Counted from the first letter of the stretch, positions 1-11,647 are shown. The stretch: 64,000 bases of DNA from Oasisia sp. SBJ-2009 (GCA_964017155.1 OZ024861.1:14227912-14291911); one strand, 5' to 3'. Numbers and translations: made by a program. Notes: generated by a model not told the origin, from the sequence alone.

Positions 1-491
1 GACATGGCCAAAGAGCTGGCCTGTTGGCACTGATCACTGTAGCATATGCTATTGTTTCTAAGGCAATGTAACAACATATGCATTCGAACTCCGTCACTAC
101 CTAGATACAAATCTGCGTGCCGAGATATGTGTGACTGCAATCAATATGGGTCTCAAAACATCGAATGATCTCTACACTTGTCTTTGAAGGAAGACATGTC
201 AAATGCGTACCCTTGAGTTACACTATTGCAAAGAAAGAGGCACTTGTGTAGGTTGCCTTGGCATGCTGATTCCTAAGTATGCTGTTTCCAGTCGAGATGA
301 ATGCGTTGTGCTTGGTGTCATGACGGTCAAAGAATCATCTACTCACCTGTATTGAGTGGGTGTATGTGTACAAGCGATAATGTGTGTGGCATTCGCCGCG
401 CGAATGGTGCTTATGCATATCAGTTTTAATATACATTCCGCGGTGCGATCCCGGCCTCTTACACAAGTTTCGTTCTTGAAATACATCATAT
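1..491 (+). repeat. Unit 0, 3' part only
   Basis: This is the last 491 bases of a unit cut by the window edge. It lacks the 40-bp block near the unit end (junction near 472) and shares the rare gacatggcc and tgtttctaagg variants with unit 6 (13364 onward). That makes units 0 and 6 close relatives 13.36 kb apart. Confidence 0.95.
390..406 (+). other. 7-bp perfect inverted repeat, unit 0
   Basis: CATTCGC-CGC-GCGAATG can form a tight hairpin with a 3-base loop. It recurs in each unit about 100 bp before the unit end as drawn here. No function is assigned. Confidence 0.5.
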
Positions 492-664
492 AACGTGAAC
501 AATAGCTCGATCAATCGTCTGAGTAAAACGTTTCGATTGTGAGAACTGCAACATCAAAACTAATGTCCACTCGCACTAGCTGTGTTACATGTATCGATGT
601 CATGCTATCGTTGATTTGATTCTCCCAGTGATCGGCCTACATTATCATCTACCTCAACATGTTA

Positions 665-672
665 TATATAAA
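665..672 (+). promoter_or_regulatory. TATA-like AT-rich element, unit 1
   Basis: TATATAAA within an AT-rich stretch (661-680). The site varies between units: TATATAGA in units 3, 5 and 8, TATATAAAAAAA in most right-block units, and TATATAAAACAA in units 23, 25 and 27. The variability, and the distance of more than 400 bp from the CRE/YY1 cluster, argue against a core promoter role for that cluster. Confidence 0.2.
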
Positions 673-727
673 AAAGTAACTTGATAAAAACAACGCTTCA
701 CCCACTGTCGAATGACTGTTCCGCGTC

Positions 728-790
728 GCCAATCTTCACATCATCGGGCCTGGTCGGTCAGTAATGCTGCCAGAAGTATTCGGCCACGTG
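728..790 (+). promoter_or_regulatory. CCAAT box and CACGTG E-box, unit 1
   Basis: GCCAATC lies near 728-734 and a palindromic E-box CACGTG at 785-790, 320-380 bp upstream of the YY1-like site. The E-box is seen in most units but is mutated to CACCTG in unit 22. Short motifs; function is conjectural. Confidence 0.3.
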
Positions 791-831
791 TCGCTGTATC
801 TTCACCGGGCGCAGACACCTGAGAAAAAAAC

Positions 832-837
832 AATAAA
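832..837 (+). terminator. Candidate poly(A) signal, unit 1
   Basis: AATAAA is followed about 15-30 bases later by GT-rich tgtgcacggtgtct, a layout compatible with an animal cleavage/polyadenylation site. It would end a transcript of the previous unit about 180 bp before the next promoter-like cluster. The motif recurs in every unit. A second AATAAA (gcaataaatatg) is created in the later units where unit 0-3 types read gcaatcaatatg. Confidence 0.3.
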
Positions 838-1010
838 ACAGCGTTACAATGTGCACGGTGTCTAACAAAATTGAAAACAGCATGCTCAATGCTTACATAT
901 GTCCACATTCCTTCACCCCACTGGCGTCAAAGACGCAAATCCCACCGCGATGCGGTCGAGATTACAACAAAGAAACTGGCATCTGTCGCCAGCATTCGGC
1001 TGCGCGGCAA

Positions 1011-1119
1011 AGTAATGGCGGCAAACCGGAAGACGCGCCACAACAATACCGTGACGTCACGACATTACGGCAGACGTGCCATTTTCGTTCCCGGCGACGT
1101 CAAATTTCAAGATGGCGAC
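1011..1119 (+). promoter_or_regulatory. Promoter-like motif cluster (NRF/YY1-type, ETS, CRE, YY1), unit 1
   Basis: Within 109 bp lie AATGGCGGC (1014-1022), an ETS site ACCGGAAG (1025-1032), a perfect CRE in the palindrome GTGACGTCAC (1051-1060), and a YY1-like CAAGATGGCGAC (1108-1119). ETS, CRE and AAGATGGCG are typical of animal TATA-less promoters, where the YY1-type element sits just downstream of the start and points along transcription; that implies + strand transcription starting around 1060-1110. The CRE palindrome is unchanged in all 27 complete units, starting at 1051, 3261, 5471, 7720, 9964, 12205, 14413, 16657, 18898, 21144, 23385, 25625, 27870, 30112, 32353, 34594, 36835, 39076, 41319, 43562, 45807, 47139, 51210, 53431, 55680, 57929 and 62007. 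Homogenisation alone could explain this. Promoter activity is inferred. Confidence 0.5.
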
Positions 1120-1139
1120 GCCTTTGATCTAAGCAAACT

Positions 1140-1149
1140 GGGGGGGGGG
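1140..1149 (+). repeat. Variable poly-G tract, unit 1 (G10)
   Basis: A G-run 20 bp downstream of the YY1-like site. Lengths by unit (1-27): 10, 11, 11, 10, 7, 8, 10, 8, 12, 7, 7, 11, interrupted, 7, 7, 7, 8, 10, 9, 11, 12, 7, 12, 15, 15, 10, 12. This is classic replication slippage and a possible G-quadruplex or GC-box-like element. Because lengths fall in all three classes modulo 3, no single protein frame can cross it. Confidence 0.9.
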
Positions 1150-1982
1150 AGGCGCTTTCTTCCACGTTTACTTCGTTCTTTCAATGTTTTACTTGCGCTA
1201 GCTTATTTCGCAATAAGGTACACACATAGGACTACAGTTGTATTATGGTACGACGGCCTGTGCGACATTCGGGTACTTTTTATGCACGATGCAAGTCAAT
1301 GTGCGTGGCGTATAACACCGATTAGATTCAACAATGCCAGACTCTCTCCATTGATTTTTAGACCAAATATATAAGGCCTGCTGCGTCCGCGCGTATTAAA
1401 ACCACTGCACTACCCTACCCGCGCCTCTTGTAATGAAGTTTCAAACCTAGGAGCAATTGAGGTTGGCTTGCATTCTGCGCAAGTGCCTAATTCTTGTCGG
1501 AAATGGAACAGAATATTCATATTCGTGTTCTCATTCACAGTACACTGTATATGGTGCATACCACTCTTCGATGAGTTGTCTCAAAGTCTCAAGCAGCTTT
1601 CCACCTATGCCTAGGCAAATAGACGTTTGGACAGTATCTAATTTCACATTCGTACTGCTGAGCTTCAAACTACTACACTCAACGACAGAAGTTCCCTTCA
1701 CTGTGTTGGCAATCTACTCTCTGCGATCTGGAACTGTAAAACGTCTTAACGGCGACGCCACGAGGGCTGTATGCAGGCTGCGCATAGATGTATCTGAAGC
1801 ATTATATGCCATTCCATGCGATAAAAGACGTTCGTTCGCATACAGTCTAGATTTACTTTGTAGTGTAATACGCTTTGTATGACGTACAATGTGTGTAGCT
1901 AGCTCAACATCAATGATTATATGATGCGACCATTGCCTGTTAGTTGCTTTGTGGTTTCGTTTTCATATTGAACTGGCGACAT

Positions 1983-2001
1983 GTCTGCTCTTTGGTTTCA
2001 G
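1983..2001 (+). other. Splice-acceptor-like site, unit 1
   Basis: A pyrimidine-rich tract (tctgctctttggtttcag) ends in CAG at 2001, about 0.9 kb downstream of the YY1-like site. A possible but weak donor is AAG/GTACAC near 1216-1224. The acceptor recurs in all units except the deleted unit 21. A short-exon transcript is possible but unproven. Confidence 0.25.
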
Positions 2002-2701
2002 GTCTTCCTATTTGAGACCGACGTACGTGTGAGCGACACAGACCGTCTGAGAATGAGACGCGCGAGTAGTGATGAACCCCACGCATGTCTAGTGTATCAC
2101 TTCGTAGTTGTCTGGGTAGTTTGGAACAACCCTTGGTTTCTCGTATGGCTCTTCGCCATCGCTGTTATGTCTAGCCGTTGGCGTTACCTGTTTGTCGGCA
2201 CAGCGCTCATGACACGACCAAAGAGCTGGCCTGTTGGCACTGATCACTGTAGCATATGCTATTGTTTCCAAGGCAATGTAACAACATATGCATTCGAACT
2301 CCGTCACTACCTAGATACAAATCTGCGTGCCGAGATATGTGTGACTGCAATCAATATGGGTCTCAAAACATCGAATGATCTCTACACTTGTCTTTGAAGG
2401 AAGACATGTCAAATGCGTACCCTTGAGTTACACTATTGCAAAGAAAGAGGCACTTGTGTAGGTTGCCTTGGCATGCTGATTCCTAAGTATGCTGTTTCCA
2501 GTCGAGATGAATGCGTTGTGCTTGGTGTCATGACGGTCAAAGAATCATCTACTCACCTGTATTGAGTGGGTGTATGTGTACAAGCGATAATGTGTGTGGC
2601 ATTCGCCGCGCGAATGGTGCTTATGCATATCAGTTTTAATATACATTCCGCGGTGCGATCCCGGCCTCTTACACAAGTTTCGTTCTTGAAATACATCATA
2701 T

Positions 2702-4912
2702 AACGTGAACAATAGCTCGATCAATCGTCTGAGTAAAACGTTTCGATTGTGAGAACTGCAACATCAAAACTAATGTCCACTCGCACTAGCTGTGTTACAT
2801 GTATCGATGTCATGCTATCGTTGATTTGATTCTCCCAGTGATCGGCCTACATTATCATCTACCTCAACATGTTATATATAAAAAAGTAACTTGATAAAAA
2901 CAACGCTTCACCCACTGTCGAATGACTGTTCCGCGTCGCCAATCTTCACATCATCGGGCCTGGTCGGTCAGTAATGCTGCCAGAAGTATTCGGCCACGTG
3001 TCGCTGTATCTTCACCGGGCGCAGACACCTGAGAAAAAAACAATAAAACAGCGTTACAATGTGCACGGTGTCTAACAAAATTGAAAACAGCATGCTCAAT
3101 GCTTACATATGTCCACATTCCTTCACCCCACTGGCGTCAAAGACGCAAATCCCACCGCGATGCGGTCGAGATTACAACAAAGAAACTGGCATCTGTCGCC
3201 AGCATTCGGCTGCGCGGCAAAGTAATGGCGGCAAACCGGAAGACGCGCCACAACAATACCGTGACGTCACGACATTACGGCAGACGTGCCATTTTCGTTC
3301 CCGGCGACGTCAAATTTCAAGATGGCGACGCCTTTGATCTAAGCAAACTGGGGGGGGGGGAGGCGCTTTCTTCCACGTTTACTTCGTTCTTTCAATGTTT
3401 TACTTGCGCTAGCTTATTTCGCAATAAGGTACACACATAGGACTACAGTTGTATTATGGTACGACGGCCTGTGCGACATTCGGGTACTTTTTATGCACGA
3501 TGCAAGTCAATGTGCGTGGCGTATAACACCGATTAGATTCAACAATGCCAGACTCTCTCCATTGATTTTTAGACCAAATATATAAGGCCTGCTGCGTCCG
3601 CGCGTATTAAAACCACTGCACTACCCTACCCGCGCCTCTTGTAATGAAGTTTCAAACCTAGGAGCAATTGAGGTTGGCTTGCATTCTGCGCAAGTGCCTA
3701 ATTCTTGTCGGAAATGGAACAGAATATTCATATTCGTGTTCTCATTCACAGTACACTGTATATGGTGCATACCACTCTTCGATGAGTTGTCTCAAAGTCT
3801 CAAGCAGCTTTCCACCTATGCCTAGGCAAATAGACGTTTGGACAGTATCTAATTTCACATTCGTACTGCTGAGCTTCAAACTACTACACTCAACGACAGA
3901 AGTTCCCTTCACTGTGTTGGCAATCTACTCTCTGCGATCTGGAACTGTAAAACGTCTTAACGGCGACGCCACGAGGGCTGTATGCAGGCTGCGCATAGAT
4001 GTATCTGAAGCATTATATGCCATTCCATGCGATAAAAGACGTTCGTTCGCATACAGTCTAGATTTACTTTGTAGTGTAATACGCTTTGTATGACGTACAA
4101 TGTGTGTAGCTAGCTCAACATCAATGATTATATGATGCGACCATTGCCTGTTAGTTGCTTTGTGGTTTCGTTTTCATATTGAACTGGCGACATGTCTGCT
4201 CTTTGGTTTCAGGTCTTCCTATTTGAGACCGACGTACGTGTGAGCGACACAGACCGTCTGAGAATGAGACGCGCGAGTAGTGATGAACCCCACGCATGTC
4301 TAGTGTATCACTTCGTAGTTGTCTGGGTAGTTTGGAACAACCCTTGGTTTCTCGTATGGCTATTCGCCATCGCTGTTATGTCTAGCCGTTGGCGTTAACT
4401 GTTTGTCGGCACAGCGCTCATGACACGACCAAAGAGCTGGCCTGTTGGCACTGATCACTGTAGCATATGCTATTGTTTCCAAGGCAATGTAACAACATAT
4501 GCATTCGAACTCCGTCACTACCTAGATACAAATCTGCGTGCCGAGATATGTGTGACTGCAATCAATATGGGTCTCAAAACATCGAATGATCTCTACACTT
4601 GTCTTTGAAGGAAGACATGTCAAATGCGTAACCTTGAGTTACACTATTGCAAAGAAAGAGGCACTTGTGTAGGTTGCCTTGGCATGCTGATTCCTAAGTA
4701 TGCTGTTTCCAGTCGAGATGAATGCGTTGTGCTTGGTGTCATGACGGTCAAAGAATCATCTACTCACCTGTATTGAGTGGGTGTATGTGTACAAGCGATA
4801 ATGTGTGTGGCATTCGCCGCGCGAATGGTGCTTATGCATATCAGTTTTAATATACATTCCGCGGTGCGATCCCGGCCTCTTACACAAGTTTCGTTCTTGA
4901 AATACATCATAT
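2702..4912 (+). repeat. Unit 2 (2211 bp)
   Basis: Nearly identical to unit 1. It lacks the 40-bp block, has ACGT, and its G-run is 11. A private change near 4397 (ggcgttaactg) makes a stop in the frame that is open in unit 1. Confidence 0.95.
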
Positions 4913-7162
4913 AACGTGAACAATAGCTCGATCAATCGTCTGAGTAAAACGTTTCGATTGTGAGAACTGCAACATCAAAACTAATGTCCACTCGCACTAG
5001 CTGTGATACATGTATCGATGTCATGCTATCGTTGATTTGATTCTCCCAGTGATCGGCCTACATTATCATCTACCTCAACATGTTATATAGAAAAAATAAC
5101 TTGATAAAAACAACGCTTCACCCACTGTCGAATGACTGTTCCGCGTCGCCAATCTTCACATCATCGGGCCTGGTCGGTCAGTAATGCTGCCAGAAGTATT
5201 CGGCCACGTGTCGCTGTATCTTCACCGGGCGCAGACACCTGAGAAAAAAACAATAAAACAGCGTTACAATGTGCACGGTGTCTAACAAAATTGAAAACAG
5301 CATGCTCAATGCTTACATATGTCCACATTCCTTCACCCCACTGGCGTCAAAGACGCAAATCCCACCGCGATGCGGTCGAGATTACAACAAAGAAACTGAC
5401 ATCTGTCGCCAGCATTCGGCTGCGCGGCAAAGTAATGGCGGCAAACCGGAAGACGCCCCACAACAATACCGTGACGTCACGACATTACGGCAGACGTGCC
5501 ATTTTCGTTCCCGGCGACGTCAAATTTCAAGATGGCGACGCCTTTGATCTAAGCAAACTGGGGGGGGGGGAGGCGCTTTCTTCCACGTTTACTTCGTTCT
5601 TTCAATGTTTTACTTGCGCTAGCTTATTTCGCAATAAGGTACACACATAGGACTACAGTTGTATTATGGTACGACGGCCTGTGCGACATTCGGGTACTTT
5701 TTATGCACGATGCAAGTCAATGTGCGTGGCGTATAACACCGATTAGATTCAACAATGCCAGACTCTCTCCATTGATTTTTAGACCAAACATATCAGGTCT
5801 GCTGCGTCCGCGCGTATTAAAACCACTGCACTACCCTACCCGCGCCTCTTGTAATGAAGTTTCAAACCTAGGAGCAATTGAGGTTGGCTTGCATTGTGCG
5901 CAAGTGCCTAATTCTTGTCGGAAATGGAACAGAATATTCATATTCGTGTTCTCATTCACAGTACACTGTATAGGGTGCATACCACTCTTCGATGAGTTGT
6001 CTCAAAGTCTCAAGCAGCTTTCCACCTATGCCTAGGCAAATAGACGTTTAGACAGTATCTAATTTCACATTCGTACTGCTGAGCTTCAAACTACTACACT
6101 CAACGACAGAAGTTCCCTTCACCGTGTTGGCAATCTACTCTCTGCGATCTGGAACTCTAAAACGTCTTAACGGCGACGCCACGAGGGCTGTATGCAGGCT
6201 GCGCGTAGATGTATCTGAAGCATTATATGCCATTCCATGCGATAAAAGACGTTCGTTCGCATACAGTCTAGATTTACTCTGTAGTGTAATACGCTTTGTA
6301 GGACGTACAATGTGTGTAGCTAGCTCAACATCAATGATTATATGATGCGACCATTGCCTGTTAGTTGCTTTGTGGTTTCGTTTTCATATTGAACTGGCGA
6401 CATGTCTGCTCTTTGGTTTCAGGTCTTCCTATTTGAGACCGACGTACGTGTGAGCGACACAGACCGTCTGAGAATGAGACGCGCGAGTAGTGATGAACCC
6501 CACGCATGTCTAGTATATCACTTCGTAGTTGTCTGGGTAGTTTGGAACAACCCTTGGTTTCTCGTATGGCTCTTCGCCATCGCTGTTATGTCTAGCCGTT
6601 GGCGTTACCTGTTTGTCGGCATAGCGCTCATGACACGGCCAAAGAGCTGGCCTGTTGGCACTGATCACTGTAGCATATGATATTGTTTCCAAGGCAATGT
6701 AACAACATATGCATTCAAACTCCGTCACTACCTAGATACAAATCTGCGTGCCGAGATATGTGTGACTGCAATCAATATGGGTCTCAAAACATCGAATGAT
6801 CTCTACACTTGTCTTTGAAGGAAGACATGTCAAATGCGTACCCTTGAGTTACACTATTGCAAAGAAAGAGGCACTTGTGTAGGTTGCCTTGGCATGCTGA
6901 TTCCTAAGTATGCTGTTTCCAGTCGAGATGAATGCGTTGTGCTTGGTGTCATGACGGTCAAAGAATCATCTACTCACCTGTATTGAGTGGGTGTATGTGT
7001 ACAAGCGATAATGTGTGTGGCATTCGCCGCGCGAATGGTGCTTATGCATATCAGTTTTAATATACTTTCCGCGGTGCTATCCCGGCCTCTTACACAAGTT
7101 TCGTTTCATGTGCATTATTTTGCATCATATTTTGACATTGCGTATCTTGAAATACATCACAT
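4913..7162 (+). repeat. Unit 3 (2250 bp)
   Basis: The first unit in the window with the 40-bp block (7106-7145). It also has ACGT and a G-run of 11. It therefore combines the unit 1/2-type body with the tail type seen in later units. A private TAG at 6049-6051 and a private TGA near 6678 interrupt frames open in neighbours. Confidence 0.95.
7106..7145 (+). repeat. 40-bp presence/absence block (first occurrence)
   Basis: A 40-base AT-rich segment (begins tcatgtgcat, ends cattgcgtat) lies between gtttcgtt and cttgaaat. It is absent at the ends of units 0, 1, 2 and 6 (junctions near 472, 2682, 4892 and 13835) and present in all others. The direction (insertion or deletion) cannot be told. I see no target duplication or terminal repeats that would mark it as a mobile element. 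Confidence 0.9.
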
Positions 7163-9406
7163 AGCGTGAACAATAGCTCGATCAATCGTCTGAGTAAAAC
7201 GTTTCGATTGTGAGAACTGCAACATCAAAACTAATGTCCACTCGCACTAGCTGTGATATATGTATCGATGTCATGCTATCGTTGCTTTGATTCTCCCAGT
7301 GATCGGCCTACATTATCATCTACCTCAACATGTTATATAAAAAAAATAACTTGATAAAAACAACGCTTCACCCACTGTCGAATGACTGTTCCGCGTCGCC
7401 AATCTTCACATCATCGGGCCTGGTCGGTCAGTAATGCTGCCAGAAGTATTCGGCCACGTGTCGCTGTATCTTCACCGGGCGCAGACACCTGAGAAAAAAC
7501 AATAAAAAAGCGTTACAATGTGCACGGTGTCTAACAAAATTGAAAACAGCAGGCTCAATGCTTACATATTTCCACATTCCTTCACCCCACTGGCGTCAAA
7601 GACGCAAATCCCACCGCGATGCGGTCGAGATTACACTAAAGAAACTGGCATCTGTCGCCAGCATTCGGCTGCGCGGCAAAGTAATGGCGGCAAACCGGAA
7701 GACGCGCCACAACAATACCGTGACGTCACGACATTACGGCAGACGTGCCATTTTCGTTCCCGGCGACGTCAAATTTCAAGATGGCGACGCCTTTGATCTA
7801 AGCAAACTGGGGGGGGGGAGGCGCTTTCTTCCACGTGTACTTCGTTCTTTCAATGTTTTACTTGCGCTAGCCTATTTCGCAATAAGGAACACACATAGGA
7901 CTACAGTTGTATTATGGTACGACGGCCTGTGCGACATTCGGGTACTTTTTATGCACGAAGCAAGTCAATGTGCGTGGCGTATAACACCGATTAGATTCAA
8001 CAATGCCAGACTCTCTCCATTGATTTTTAGACCAAATATATCAGGCCTGCTGCGTCCGCGCGTATTAAAACCACTGCACTACCCTACCCGCGCCTCTTGT
8101 AATGAAGTTTCAAACCTAGGAGCAATTGAGGTTGGCTTGCATTGTGCGCAAGTGCCTAATTCTTGTCGGAAATGGAACATAATATTCATATTCGTGTTCT
8201 CATTCACAGTACACTGTATATGGTGCATACCACTCTTCGATGAGTTGTCTCAAAGTCTCAAGCAGCTTTCCACCTATGCCTAGGCAAATAGACGTTTGGA
8301 CAGTATCTAATTTCACATTCGTACTGCTGAGCTTCAAACTACTACACTCAACGACAGAAGTTCCCTTCACTGTGTTGGCAATCTACTCTCTGCGATCTGG
8401 AACTCTAAAGCGTCTTAACGGCGACGCCACGAGGGCTGTATGCAGGCTGCGCATAGATGTATCTGAAGCATTATATGCCATTCCATGCGATAAAAGACGT
8501 TCGTTCGCATACAGTCTAGATTTACTCTGTAGTGTAATACGCTTTGTAGGACGTACAATGTGTGTAGCTAGCTCAACATCAATGATTATATGATGCGACC
8601 ATTGCCTGTTAGTTGCTTTGTGGTTTCGTTTTCATATTGAACTGGCGACATGTCTGCTCTTTGGTTTCAGGTCTTCCTATTTGAGACCGACGTGTGAGCG
8701 ACACAGACCGTCTGAGAATGAGACGCGCGAGTAGTGATGAACCCCACGCATGTCTAGTATATCACTTCGTAGTTGTCTGGGTAGTTTGGAACAACCCTTG
8801 GTTTCTCGTATGGCTCTTCGCCATCGCTGTTATGTCTAGCCGTTGGCGTTACCTGTTTGTCGGCACAGCGCTCATGATACGGCCAAAGAGCTGGCCTGTT
8901 GGAACTGATCACTGTAGCATATGCTATTGTTTCCAAGGCAATGTAACAACATATGCATTCGAACTCCGTCACTACCTAGATACAAATCTGCGTGCCCAGA
9001 TATGTGTGACTGCAATAAATATGGGTCTCAAAACATCGAATGATCTCTACACTTGTCTTTGAAGGAAGACATGTCAAATGCGTACCCTTGAGTTACACTA
9101 TTGCAAAGAAAGAGGCACTTGTGTAGGTTGCCTTGGCATGCTGATTCCTAAGTACGCTGTTTCCAGTCGAGATGAATGCGTTGTGCTTGGTGTCATGACG
9201 GTCAAAGAATCATCTACTCGCCTGTATTGAGTGGGTGTATGTGTACAAGCGATAATGTGTGTGGCATTCGCCGCGCGAATGGTGCTTATGCATATCAGTT
9301 TTAATATACTTTCCGCGGTGCGATCCCGGCCTCTTACACAAGTTTCGTTTCATGTGCATTATTTTGCATCATATTTTGACATTGCGTATCTTGAAATACA
9401 TCATAT
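7163..9406 (+). repeat. Unit 4 (2244 bp)
   Basis: Has the 40-bp block, no ACGT, and a G-run of 10. It shares cgaagcaagtc with units 6 and 9. It shares ttggaactgatc (near 8900) and aagtacgctg (near 9152) with unit 7 only, which marks it as the first member of a three-unit higher-order repeat. Confidence 0.95.
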
Positions 9407-11647
9407 AGCGTGAACAATAGCTCGATCAATCGTCTGAGTAAAACGTTTCGATTGTGAGAACTGCAACATCAAAACTAATGTCCACTCGCACTAGCTGTGA
9501 TACATGTATCGATGTCATGCTATCGTTGATTTGATTCTCCCAGTGATCGGCCTACATTATCATCTACCTCAACATGTTATATAGAAAAAATAACTTGATA
9601 AAAACAACGCTTCACCCACTGTCGAATGACTGTTCCGCGTCGCCAATCTTCACATCATCGGGCCTGGTCGGTCAGTAATGCTGCCAGAAGTATTCGGCCA
9701 CGTGTCGCTGTATCTTCACCGGGCGCAGACACCTGAGAAAAAACAATAAAACAGCGTTACAATGTGCACGGTGTCTAACAAAATTGAAAACAGCATGCTC
9801 AATGCTTACATATGTCCACATTCCTTCACCCCACTGGCGTCAAAGACGCAAATCCCACCGCGATGCGGTCGAGATTACACTAAAGAAACTGGCATCTGTC
9901 GCCAGCATTCGGCTGCGCGGCAAAGTAATGGCGGCAAACCGGAAGACGCGCCACAACAATACCGTGACGTCACGACATTACGGCAGACGTGCCATTTTCG
10001 TTCCCAGCGACGTCAAATTTCAAGATGGCGACGCCTTTGATCTAAGCAAACTGGGGGGGAGGCGCTTTCTTCCACGTTTACTTCGTTCTTTCAATGTTTT
10101 ACTTGCGCTAGCTTATTTCGCAATAAGGTACACACATAAGACTACAGTTGTATTATGGTACGACGGCCTGTGCGACATTCGGGTACTTTTTATGCACGAT
10201 GCAAGTCAATGTGCGTGGCGTATAACACCGATTAGATTCAACAATGCCAGACTCTCTCCATTGATTTTTAGACCAAATATATCAGGCCTGCTGCGTCCGC
10301 GCGTATTAAAACCACTGCACTACCCTACCCGCGCCTCTTGTAATGAAGTTTCAAACCTAGGAGCAATTGAGGTTGGCTTGCATTCTGCGCAAGTGCCTAA
10401 TTCTTGTCGGAAATGGAACAGAATATTCATATTCGTGTTCTCATTCACAGTACACTGTATATGGTGCATACCACTCTTCGATGAGTTGTCTCAAAGTCTC
10501 AAGCAGCTTGCCACCTATGCCTAGGCAAATAGACGTTTGGACAGTATCTAATTTCACATTCGTACTGCTGAGCTTCAAACTACTACACTCAACGACAGAA
10601 GTTCCCTTCACTGTGTTGGCAATCTACTCTCTGCGATCTGGAACTCTAAAACGTCTTAACGGCGACGCCACGAGGGCTGTATGCAGGCTGCGCATAGATG
10701 TATCTGAAGCATTATATGCCATTCCATGCGATAAAAGACGTTCGTTCGCATACAGTCTAGATTTACTCTGTAGTGTAATACGCTTTGTAGGACGTACAAT
10801 GTGAGTAGCTAGCTCAACATCAATGATTATATGATGCGACCATTGCCTGTTAGTTGCTTTGTGGTTTCGTTTTCATATTGAACTGGCGACATGTCTGCTC
10901 TTTGGTTTCAGGTCTTCCTATTTGAGACCGACGTGTGAGCGACACAGACCGTCTGAGAATGAGACGCGCGAGTAGTGATGAACCCCACGCATGTCTAGTA
11001 TATCACTTCGTAGTTGTCTGGGTAGTTTGGAACAACCCTTGGTTTCTCGTATGGCTCTTCGCCATCGCTGTTATGTCTAGCCGTTGGCGTTACCTGTTTG
11101 TCGGCACAGCGCTCATGACACGGCCAAAGAGCTGGCCTGTTGGCACTGATCACTGTAGCATATGCTATTGTTTCCAAGGCAATGTAACAACATATGCATT
11201 CGAACTCCGTCACTACCTAGATACAAGTCTGCGTGCCCAGATATGTGTGACTGCAATAAATATGGGTCTCAAAACATCGAATGATCTCTACACTTGTCTT
11301 TGAAGGAAGACATGTCAAATGCGTACCCTTGAGTTACACTATTGCAAAGAAAGAGGCACTTGTGTAGGTTGCCTTGGCATGCTGATTCCTAAGTATGCTG
11401 TTTCCAGTCGAGATGAATGCGTTGTGCTTGCTGTCATGACGGTCAAAGAATCATCTACTCACCTGTATTGAGTGGGTGTATGTGTACAAGCGATAATGTG
11501 TGTGGCATTCGCCGCGCGAATGGTGCTTATGCATATCAGTTTTAATATACTTTCCGCGGTGCGATCCCGGCCTCTTACACAAGTTTCGTTTCATGTGCAT
11601 TATTTTGCATCATATTTTGACATTGCGTATCTTGAAATACATCACAT
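9407..11647 (+). repeat. Unit 5 (2241 bp)
   Basis: G-run of 7, no ACGT, 40-bp block present. It shares tacaagtctgcg and aatgtgagtag with unit 8 only, and ttcccagcgac with unit 8 (also seen in units 13, 20 and 23). It is paired with unit 8 at an offset of 6693 bp. Confidence 0.95.

Larger units (their letters stand above)
492..2701 (+). repeat. Unit 1 (2210 bp)
   Basis: This is the first complete unit and the reference for the motif positions given elsewhere. It lacks the 40-bp block, has the 4-bp ACGT insertion near 2020, and has a G-run of 10 (1140-1149). It carries the left-block variants acagcatgctc and acaacaaag. A TAA in the atatataagg variant near 1370 closes a frame that stays open in most units. 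Confidence 0.95.

Noticed and set aside
395..460. GGTGCGATCCC looks like a tRNA/SINE B box, with TGGC-type sequence upstream.
   Set aside because: No A box at proper spacing, no cloverleaf, and no oligo-T terminator. The match is partial.
541..612. A 12-bp palindrome GATACATGTATC in some units (e.g. unit 3).
   Set aside because: Broken in most units (gatatatgtatc, gttacatgtatc), so not a conserved element.
745..800. TCGGGCCTGGT resembles the internal control region of 5S rRNA, followed by partly similar GTA and TGTCG/GCTGTA blocks.
   Set aside because: Only 11 contiguous bases match. The rest of the 5S fold is not evident and there is no T-run terminator on this strand. A covariance-model search (Rfam 5S) over the unit would settle it.
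2089..2307. A 72-codon frame on the minus strand repeated in most units.
   Set aside because: It is antisense to the sequence above, with no domain and no supporting promoter. It persists because the units are near-identical.
1981..2397. A 122-138 codon frame with a hydrophobic, tryptophan-rich stretch resembling a membrane protein.
   Set aside because: The ATG-led form needs the 4-bp ACGT that most units lack, otherwise it stops at GTG-TGA. Units 2, 3, 6, 24, 25 and 27 have internal stops. The shorter form starts at GTG.
7106..7145. The 40-bp block as a small mobile element.
   Set aside because: No terminal repeats or target duplication. A plain indel is enough.
7540..8283. A frame of about 247 codons (also in units 5, 10, 11, 13-17 and 26) that looks like a gene.
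   Set aside because: It starts at TTG, not ATG, and depends on the G-run having a length of 7 or 10. In units with 8, 9, 11, 12 or 15 G the frame breaks. No recognisable domain.
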